Source of the DNA: Cymbomonas tetramitiformis
Lineage: Eukaryota > Chlorophyta > Pyramimonadophyceae > Pyramimonadales > Pyramimonadaceae
Assembly (NCBI GenBank): GCA_001247695.2
Contig: LGRX02025922.1
Span: 1-64,000 of the forward strand
Direction of reading: 5' to 3'
Length of the DNA: 64,000 nt
The position numbers and the translations under genes were made by a program. Shown here one piece after another: positions 57,173 through 64,000 of this stretch (the stretch's first letter is position 1; each line of letters begins with the position of its first letter). The notes below the pieces were generated by a model. That model did not search any database. It worked only from the letters and a program-made list of their open reading frames with translations, and was not told the origin of the DNA.

Positions 57173-57613
57173 TGTTGTGACGTGTTGGGTACAACCTCCC
57201 CCAGGGGCAAGGTGTGGTGATGAGGAACCCACTTTCTTCCCCACCTACTGTGCTAGGACAACATACTGTGTCATGCGCGGATGACTCAGCAGTGTCATAC
57301 ATGCTAGCAGTGCCATACGCGCCTTACGATATTAGTGCCCGAGAACCCTGTTGAGGAAGAGACCCCACTTAGTGGGAGTACACAGTACTAGTGTACGGTG
57401 TAATAAGGTGGCATAGTGAAGCACTGACACCTCATACTGCATGATACTGTAGTAGAAGCATCTGATAGGTTAATGGGACTTGGCCATGCTGACCAGGGTT
57501 AACTCAGGGAGTTGAGTGAATAAGTAATGACCAAGGCCAAAGAAACAGTTGAGTTTCCAAGAGTAAATACAGCCGACATGGCAAAAGATGTAATCCTAAT
57601 TCTTATATGCAAG

Positions 57614-57868
57614 TGCTGAAATCTGTATAGGCAGCCCTGACTGGGAGTCCCGGTGCAGGCCCCTATGACAGATCCCTAGGACCAACACTGGACTGCTGAC
57701 TGATCTGTAGGTTCGTACTGTGACACACGCTGTGTCACAGGTAGGCTAGACTCCGAGACCGTCCGAGACCGTTCCGGGTATATCTAGCTTAGGGTTTATT
57801 TATCTTATACAGTTTATCCACACGAGTACGGGACTTTCTGATATCTAGTGTACTTGGATATTCCGGTA
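57614..57868 (+). repeat. 5' LTR of copy B
   Basis: This 255-bp LTR contains a GTGACACACGCTGTGTCAC palindrome and a doubled CCGAGACCGT. The sequence that follows it, GGTCGTGGCCCCATCC, resembles that after the copy C LTR. Confidence 0.88.
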
Positions 57869-57977
57869 GGTCGTGGCCCCATCCACGTTTTCATTCCACT
57901 TGCTATCTTGGCCATGATTGGCTAAGCAGCCGCTTGAAGAGGTGGTGCGCACTTGCGCGTTTGGGTGCGACTAGGAT

Positions 57978-60599
57978 TTGGGGCATGGCTTTACGGTAGA
58001 CGTCTTTTTTGCGGCTGCGAGTCATGGGCACCGCGCGTTGCTATTACTCGGTTTTGGCAATGTTCATTTACGTTATCTTACCTGCCCTGATCCCGCTGGT
58101 TTGCGTACTTTGGGCTGGTGCTCCGGACACCTTCGACCACACCGACATTTGCAAGTGCCCCACGCTCTTTTCGCCGCTCCGCACGTTCTGCCGTTACGTC
58201 TTCACTCCATTTCCGCCACAACACCCAAACGTGCAGCCGCGCGTCATCTTTTCTCTGGCTTTCTACAGTATGGCACATCTACACGAGCTCGTAAACGCCT
58301 ATTGAAGGACTCCGACTTGGACGCCTCTATACGGCTTATAGATGCGGTTCGGGACACCCCAACCGCTAGCACCCCGCCTGTGGTGCCCCCTAATCCTTCC
58401 AGCAACTCCGACGCCGCTGTCGCGTTGCGGAAGCATCTCGTTGACCAACACGCTGCGGTCGACGTGGTCTACAAGGGGAGACTACATCGGGCTTGGGCCA
58501 AGGGTATCCGCGAGGATATCCTTGGTTCCAAGAAACATCATTATCGTGGTACCGACGACACCGACCGCCTCTCCGAGTTGGTGGTGCAGCTTCGGACCGA
58601 GTTTGAGTCCGCTGGACTGGACTTGGCCCCCTTTGACCTCGACGACCCCACCTCTTTGGTTATCGAGAAGGTTAATGGACTACTCTATGACGTCTTGGCC
58701 CTCGTCGTGGAGCGCAACTCTGTGGCCGACACCTGGCTTCGGGGTACGGACTCTTCGGCTGACCGAGATGGACGTCGTGCCCTCATCGACATCATCAAGG
58801 GGAGCGTGCCGACGGTCCTTCGCGAGAGCCACCAGCAGGAGCATGCGGCGCTTCGTTATCCCGCAGGCGTTGACCCGCAGCCGATCTTGGCTCGTGAGCA
58901 ACGTCTGGTGCGGGATAACCGCGCTCCTGACTGGCAGCCCACCGACGAGACCCGTAAGTTGTCCCTCTACAACCGCCTCGACCCCGTGTTCTACGCGGCG
59001 GTGAAGGTGCGGTACCCGCTTGCGGGTGACCTTAGCGGGGTCACTCTCCGCTCGCTCCAGGCGCTCGTCGTGGCCGTCTTTCAGGCCTGGGCGCAGTCGG
59101 ATGATGAGGCGGCAGTGCGTGAGAAGCAGACACTGGGGGCGGGCGGTAAGCCCTCCGCCCTTATCACGTCTTCTGAGTACGCGGTCCTTCTCGACGAAAT
59201 CGCCGCCTTGAAGGCGCTTGTGCTGGGCAATCGTGCGGGCGCGGCTCAGCGACAGCAGCAGCCGCAGCCGCGCGGTAAGCAGCATCCGCGAGGCCATCGA
59301 GTGGGTGTGCACCCGGCACCGTCTGTGGGGTTCGACAGGGACAGCATGAAGGCCAAGCCCCTTTGCCACCGTTGCCGCAAGGCGGGCAAAGGGGACGCCT
59401 ATCACGCGTACCGCGACTGCCCTCTTGGTGGGCGCCAGCATTCGTCGGCCACGGCAGCGGCCTTCTGCATTCCTATTGAGGAGGAGGATGCGGAGGGTCT
59501 TCACACCCTGGCACTTGTGCAGGTTTTCCAGGAGGCTGCGGATGATGGACCGGAGGCCTTCGCCCGTGCGGCTTCGGCTTATGGTCCCCCGCTGTGCTTT
59601 CCGCGGGCGGGATTGGCGGCATCGACGTGTCGGCCTACGGATTCAGCGTACCGCCTCCGCCTTCTGGCGGGACCGACGACGAGGACATCTTGCGGCGGCT
59701 TGATGCCCTCACCTCCGAGGTTCAGGCCGCCCAAGAGCAGGTACATTACACTCACGCATCCTTTGTTCCTGGGAGTGCGGTTGAGGAGCATGCATCGGCT
59801 CTGGTGTGTGGCCCTGCCGCTGCGGCGGGGATCACACCGGAGGGGCAGGTTCCGGCAGGTGGTGCGGCGGCATCGGCGTCCGCCGTGCCGGCCCCTGCTA
59901 TGCCTGTTTCGCAGGCGAAGGGATGTACGGCCCGCGCCAGTTCAATCGGCGCGGGTGACCACCACAGAGGCGACATGCGGTGAGTTCGGAGGCTTCGTGC
60001 AGACGGTGAATCACGCCGCCGTCCACCCGTCTGACCTGACGGGCTATGACACGGACGACTACGAGGATTACGCCGACGGTACTTTCGCGGTGAAGCCGCG
60101 GGCTCCGTCCGGTGCTATCGGATGCGGTGTGCCGCCTTTCGGCTTTGGCACGCCGGCGATCGGCGCTCTCGCGGTGCTCTCTCTGTTGTGCATTTCTTTT
60201 GCAGGTGTGTCTGTTTCGGCGTCCACGGCTTCTGCTGTGTCGGCATGTGCACCGGCTACGGAGATGCCTTCGCCTGGTGGTGATCTCGATTGGGAGGCTC
60301 CGTCATTTTACTCTACGAATGATTTTGTTGACTCGGTGATGCCAGCTCGGGATCTCTTGTTAGCTGGCGGTTTGCCACAGCTTCAGCCGCCCGAGCCTCC
60401 TGACACTTTGAGCTTTTTAGCATTTCAGGATTTGGCTCAAGCGGATTTGGGCTTTGGTATGGCATTCTACTACGGTATGGCCTTGCATGAGAGCGGACCT
60501 CTGGATGTTCAGCACTACTACGGTGCTGGTTACTTTACTTCCTACTATGGGATGGACTTCCGTGAGGCCACCGCTGACTACTTTGGTACTGTCGATTGA
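57978..60599 (+). CDS. Gag-like polyprotein of LTR element B
   Basis: The frame is open from 57978 to the TGA at 60599. Similarity to the other gag-like ORFs starts only near 58275 (TSTRARKRLL), so the real start may be the out-of-frame ATG at 58270 with a one-base shift. Conserved blocks include an Ala-Pro-Phe-Asp-Leu region and Asp-Thr-Trp-Leu. A central domain with AGDLSGVTLRSLQAL is followed by a basic linker, then CHRCRKAGKGDAYHAYRDC, a Cys-x2-Cys-x9-His-x4-Cys motif. From about 59600 to 59960 the neighbouring frame (59594-59983) reads more naturally than the Arg-rich main frame, suggesting two cancelling shifts. A hydrophobic segment, GALAVLSLLCISFAGVSVS, follows at about 60160-60225, then a Tyr/Gly/Phe-rich tail. 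Its role is presumably capsid formation. Confidence 0.65.
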   Translation: MGHGFTVDVFFAAASHGHRALLLLGFGNVHLRYLTCPDPAGLRTLGWCSGHLRPHRHLQVPHALFAAPHVLPLRLHSISATTPKRAAARHLFSGFLQYGTSTRARKRLLKDSDLDASIRLIDAVRDTPTASTPPVVPPNPSSNSDAAVALRKHLVDQHAAVDVVYKGRLHRAWAKGIREDILGSKKHHYRGTDDTDRLSELVVQLRTEFESAGLDLAPFDLDDPTSLVIEKVNGLLYDVLALVVERNSVADTWLRGTDSSADRDGRRALIDIIKGSVPTVLRESHQQEHAALRYPAGVDPQPILAREQRLVRDNRAPDWQPTDETRKLSLYNRLDPVFYAAVKVRYPLAGDLSGVTLRSLQALVVAVFQAWAQSDDEAAVREKQTLGAGGKPSALITSSEYAVLLDEIAALKALVLGNRAGAAQRQQQPQPRGKQHPRGHRVGVHPAPSVGFDRDSMKAKPLCHRCRKAGKGDAYHAYRDCPLGGRQHSSATAAAFCIPIEEEDAEGLHTLALVQVFQEAADDGPEAFARAASAYGPPLCFPRAGLAASTCRPTDSAYRLRLLAGPTTRTSCGGLMPSPPRFRPPKSRYITLTHPLFLGVRLRSMHRLWCVALPLRRGSHRRGRFRQVVRRHRRPPCRPLLCLFRRRRDVRPAPVQSARVTTTEATCGEFGGFVQTVNHAAVHPSDLTGYDTDDYEDYADGTFAVKPRAPSGAIGCGVPPFGFGTPAIGALAVLSLLCISFAGVSVSASTASAVSACAPATEMPSPGGDLDWEAPSFYSTNDFVDSVMPARDLLLAGGLPQLQPPEPPDTLSFLAFQDLAQADLGFGMAFYYGMALHESGPLDVQHYYGAGYFTSYYGMDFREATADYFGTVD

Positions 60600-60932
60600 C
60601 TTCTTGCTCACTCTGGAGGCACACCAACATGGTGGTGTGCAGAACTCCTGTGACCTCAAAGACTTCTTCAATCTGGTTTATGGTTTTACTTTGACACCTT
60701 TGAAATCTTCAATTTGACTTGCTGACACAGAGCCTTTCAGTATAGTTTAGCAGGACCTTAATTGCCTGTGAGTTTCTGCTCTTGTGCTAGCTAGAGGGTT
60801 CTAATTTGTGTATCAAAATTGCACAGTTAGATTAGCAGTTAGGCCTTGTCACCCTGGCTCCTGCCCTAACACTTACAACTTTACATTTTCTGACTCTCTT
60901 AGCCAGTCACCACCCACAGTGCTGGGGTGGTG

Positions 60933-61186
60933 TGCTGAAATCTGTATAGGCAGCCCTGACTGGAAGTCCCGGCCAGGCCCCTATGACAGATCCCTAGGAC
61001 CAACACTGGACTGCTGACTGATCTGTAGGTTCGTACTGTGACACACGCTGTGTCACAGGTAGGCTAGACTCCGAGACCGTCCGAGACCGTTCCGGGTATA
61101 TCTAGCTTAGGGTTTATTTATCTTAAACAGTTTATCCACACGAGTACGGGACTTTCTGATATCTAGTGTACTTGGATATTCCGGCA
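60933..61186 (+). repeat. 3' LTR of copy B
   Basis: This 254-bp LTR ends TTCCGGCA. It is preceded by GGGGTGGTG and followed by the target duplication GCAAG. Confidence 0.9.
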
Positions 61187-61363
61187 GCAAGTAATATGCT
61201 GTAAGTCTAGACATAGCAGTCCTATGTCTAAAAAGCTGACCTATCTAGCAGTACCTAGGCAGTTAGTTGGTCATTATATGCAGTCCATATATGTCCTCCA
61301 CCAGTAGTTACAGTGACTGTTAAGTGAGGAGGGTTACAGTTGCCTCCCACAAAATGGTATCAG

Positions 61364-62815
61364 TGTGCTACGCACCACCACCACCACCACCGCTTCCACA
61401 AATTTTTTTCACTTTCGGCTTATGACCTTTCCAACAAAATATTTTACACCGTGACTTCGGCTTCCTTGTTATTTGAGATCTGCCAGTGTGTGTTACGCTT
61501 ACCCGCTGCCGCGACTTCAGTTACGGCTTTTATCGGCTCACTGGCTTGTGGCAACCACATAAATTGTCTTAGAATTGTCAATTGATGCGAAGTTTTCTTT
61601 GGCGTGTTGATCTGGAGATTTGGAATTTCGCGCTCCCGAGCGAGGGCTCCAGTGTGGCACGAATACAGAAGTGTGCCACAAGTGCTGTAATGGAACCTGG
61701 TAGTCGTCGTGTGTATCGAATCTGAGGATGCGACTTCCAACTCCCATGTTAATTTTATGAATGCGGACGAATTCCAGCTCGGCGTGCTGTTTGGCGATGA
61801 TTAATTTTCGACTTAGCAAACACCAGTGACTAAGTGAATAAGGTAGGCCCTGCCTACTTTGAGACTTTGATGTCGTTGCGTTGGCAATTCTGCGTGCGTT
61901 TTGCGCCTGCGACTCGTGGATTTACCGTACAAATTGTATCAAGAATTCTTATTTTTACTTGGATCCTGGTTCGTGATTGTTTGGAATTCTACCTCTGGCA
62001 CTGACTTCGTATTTGCGCCTGGACGACTGCACGACTTCGAGTTTGTCTTACTCGCTGGCAGCTATGCGCCGCTAATTCTTTTTGAAATCTGTGCCTGGTC
62101 TTTAAATGTGTTCGATGTAGTCTTCGCCTCTATGGGCTTGGCGATTGGATGGGTTTGCGACGTTCTTCTTTCGTGCTTCTTGGCTGTCTTGCGTGATGCA
62201 GCTTTGAGATTGCAGTTTCGTGGCTGCGAGCGTGGGCGACCTCAATTGTCCTTGCGACTATGCGGGATGAGGCAAGTTTATGGCGGGGAATCTGAAAATT
62301 TGCTCCGACTTTGCGAAGAATTCCTGATTTTGTTGCGATTCGACACTCCAGCGTTCTTAACAGTGGCTAACCCTAGGGTTTACCGCGCTGTGGCGTTGCT
62401 TTGACTTCTGTGAGCCGGTCGTTGACCAGTTTTGCTCAATTTGTTTTCGTCTTGAATCTTCGAGTTCGCTGGACAGCTTTTGCTGAAATTTGGTGGGGGC
62501 AGTTGGTTATCTGCTTGTGCCTGGGGCACTACGACAGATGCTCGGAAATATGTTTTTGATTGAACGTGCAAAGGTACACAATTCGGATTTTATAATATAC
62601 TGGATCAGGGCCAGATTGAGTTACACACGATAATTCGGTTCCGAGTTCTGAAGGCTAAACACTTCTCAAGTGCTCCACTTATTCACTCGTCACTCAGGTT
62701 GCAGGGTCAACCACTCGACGGCCGATGTCACACTTCGGCTCAACGTTCAATTCCCGATCCGATCTCATTTCTAATTCCGATTCGTCATTCTCGATTCAGA
62801 TGCTATGTCGACAGA
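61364..62815. other. Region without a recognised gene
   Basis: The longest frame (61901-62404, 167 codons) is rich in Leu, Phe and Trp and would give two or three membrane-like segments, but it has no family features and could be a by-product of T-rich DNA. A CACCACCACC run lies near 61375. I find no gag or pol motifs, although the region follows a possible LTR and primer-binding site. Confidence 0.3.
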
Positions 62816-63050
62816 CTGACACGATGACTGCCCCACAGTACTGTCATACTACTGTACTGTCATACTGTCATACTGTCATACTGTCATAGCCCCGACATCT
62901 GATATTCGATTTCATTGTCTTTTCAACCCCGATGCGAATCTGACCATTCTTCGAGGGTCTGACTGAGTGCCACGATGACACCCCCCACAGTACTGTCATA
63001 CTACTATAGTGTCATAGTATCATACTGTCATACTGTCATACTGTCATGCG
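62816..63050. repeat. Duplicated (ACTGTCAT)n microsatellite
   Basis: Two related blocks (about 62820-62886 and 62970-63047) share GACACGATGAC.., CCCCACAGTACTGTCATAC and then several CATACTGT units. The second block abuts the truncated end of the antisense LTR element. Confidence 0.8.
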
Positions 63051-63286
63051 AAGCGGTCCGATTTCTCTCCGAGAATTTTCGTGGCAACGGTTTTGGCGAC
63101 CCTCTTGTCAAAATTTTCTCGAGCCAGCTGCTGACATTTGTCAAGAATTTCCCTCGCAGCTGCGGTGGTCGGAGCTGGCAGCTGCGGGGTGTGTGGTGTC
63201 GCAGCGTGCTGCGCACCCACATCATCAAAAATCGTTTCTAATCTACGGACGCGATACCGCGTCATTCCAGTTGCTGAAGTAACCAT
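63050..63286 (-). pseudogene. Gag-like N-terminal fragment of the antisense copy
   Basis: It begins MVTSATGMTRYRVRRLETIF and follows the copy A protein with few changes (for example Gln for Lys and Arg-Val for Lys-Val), then breaks after Asp-Arg-Phe-Ala. It is not functional. Confidence 0.8.
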
Positions 63287-63722
63287 GATGGAGAGACAGG
63301 GGAAAGGTCGAGCTAAGCAGGGAGATGGTGTAAGAACTCTTACAGCGGCCAGATATTCTGTAGAAGTCTCAGCAGAGGGGATCGAAAATCACAGGTCGTA
63401 AGCGGAATGTAAGAGTGGCCAAAATGCACAACGTGTGGAGCGTCCTCGCCAGGGCCAATGGCGCACGATGCGGATCAACTCTCGCCGCGACGATACTGCT
63501 GTAAAATAAAAACAATCCGTCACAAACTGATCTCCTGCGCAGCGAAGGCGAGCACAACGCGTGCCGCCATCACTGCCATATTAAAAGGCCATACCGCAAG
63601 AGTAATACACCACCGCCCAAGTGGGCGCTCAACCCCTCCTACGTCCTACTTAGCCGAACATGGCAACAGCGAGGCGCTGTGCCATCATCAGAATCACCGG
63701 AAAGCCGGTGCGGGCCATAACC

Positions 63723-63964
63723 TGCGAGGAAGACAGATACGCTGTCCGGCTAAGCTCGCGGGGAAACAAACTGATCATCCATAACTAGTGTCTGGCCGAG
63801 GCTTTATGCTCTCGGAAACCCAGACAGTGAAACAATGACTGTACTACTGTACTGTACTACTGTACAATACACTGCTAGGATGTCACGGACACGAAACGGA
63901 AGCAGGGTCAGGCTAGGGGCTAGTCAGAGCCCATAATAACTAAGCCTAAACCCGAAGTCCAGCA
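63723..63964 (-). repeat. LTR of the antisense copy
   Basis: About 242 bp, an inverse match to the copy A LTR with several substitutions, including in the GTACTGTACAGTA cluster. It is older or more diverged than the pair in copy A. Confidence 0.88.
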
Positions 63965-64000
63965 ATACCTCATATGCCTGCCCTACAAAAAGGGACTCCA

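Larger units (their letters stand above)
57614..61186 (+). mobile_element. Complete gag-only LTR retrotransposon (copy B), 3573 bp
   Basis: LTRs at 57614-57868 and 60933-61186 (255 and 254 bp) begin TGCTGAAATC; the right one ends CA and the left one TA. They are nearly identical apart from a small indel and a few substitutions. The 5-bp duplication GCAAG occurs at 57609-57613 and 61187-61191. GGGGTGGTG lies before the right LTR, like GGGTGGTG in copy A. The interior codes only for a gag-like protein; no enzymatic pol motifs are seen. Copy A, with different LTR sequence, shares its layout, gag type and purine tract, so they form one family of non-autonomous elements. Confidence 0.88.
57173..61363 (+). 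mobile_element. Possible LTR of another retroelement (copy D), split by copy B
   Basis: A sequence starting TGTTGTGACG at 57173 and resuming after copy B to end in CCCACA near 61351 would be a ~600-bp LTR with TGT/ACA ends. Three bases later TGGTATCAG occurs at 61355-61363, resembling the initiator-methionine tRNA primer-binding site used by many LTR elements. No gag or pol is recognised downstream, and the left boundary is a guess. Confidence 0.35.
63050..63964 (-). mobile_element. 5' part of LTR element A family, antisense and truncated
   Basis: Reading on the minus strand: LTR at 63964-63723 (starts TGCTGGACTTCGGG, ends CTCGCA), leader, then the gag-like ORF from ATG 63286. It is closely similar to 26465-27380 of copy A. 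Similarity stops at 63050, where the gag frame runs into the ACTGTCAT microsatellite. Only the first 74 or so gag residues remain. No right LTR or target duplication can be assigned. Confidence 0.88.

Noticed and set aside
58680..59504. 274-codon minus-strand frame
   Set aside because: It is antisense to the GC-rich gag-like ORF of copy B; Arg/Leu-rich shadow frames are expected there.
61901..62404. Membrane protein gene or envelope gene of an LTR element
   Set aside because: The frame is Leu/Phe-rich but lies in T-rich DNA, lacks family motifs and has no supporting exon or element structure.

Overview
The window is nuclear DNA of a eukaryote, read from an unfinished assembly with one run of N at 17135-17470. 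Evidence is abundant GT-AG introns, LTR and non-LTR retrotransposons, CACTA and hAT DNA transposons, and host genes of eukaryotic type: major vault protein, a LIM-domain protein and a NAT8-like acetyltransferase. A vault protein argues against a land plant or fungus. Dense introns and heavy repeat load fit a free-living protist or alga, but I cannot name the lineage.

Layout. 1-1.9 kb: a CACTA transposase fragment (minus) invaded by a truncated LTR element carrying a gag-like gene. 2.2-4.9 kb: palindromic and tandem repeats. 4.9-15.4 kb: exons of an unrecognised gene or gene pair, split inside an exon by a complete 5.55-kb CACTA element (6734-12283; 54-bp inverted repeats, 3-bp target duplication). 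15.6-19.7 kb: about 198-bp repeats around the gap, a 1.08-kb element with 12-bp inverted repeats and 4-bp target duplication, an aminotransferase fragment and a 291-bp palindrome. 19.8-25.6 kb: putative exons of unrecognised genes and a frameshifted acidic ORF. 26.1-29.7 kb: a palindromic 58-bp tandem array, then a complete LTR element encoding only a gag-like protein. 30.8-33.0 kb: a degenerate hAT element with 8-bp target duplication, lying inside a second copy of the palindromic element. 36.1-39.1 kb: a Ty3-type gag fragment and a broken ORF. 40.9-42.7 kb: the 3' end of a non-LTR retrotransposon.

42.7-46.0 kb: a multi-exon major vault protein gene, the best host gene here; its N-terminal part is not visible and the retrotransposon lies where it would be expected. 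48.6-49.7 kb: a G-rich then C-rich foldback. 49.9-56.0 kb: a LIM-domain gene (minus) and a NAT8-like N-acetyltransferase gene (plus), diverging from a 484-bp spacer. 57.2-61.4 kb: a second complete gag-only LTR element nested in another LTR. 63.0-64.0 kb: an antisense, truncated copy of the 26.5-kb element.

Most of the window is therefore layered mobile DNA. The unifying novelty is a family of short LTR elements (four copies) that have LTRs, target duplications and a long gag-like ORF with a Cys/His motif and a hydrophobic segment, but no visible polymerase. Host content is the vault, LIM and acetyltransferase genes, and possibly the large split gene.
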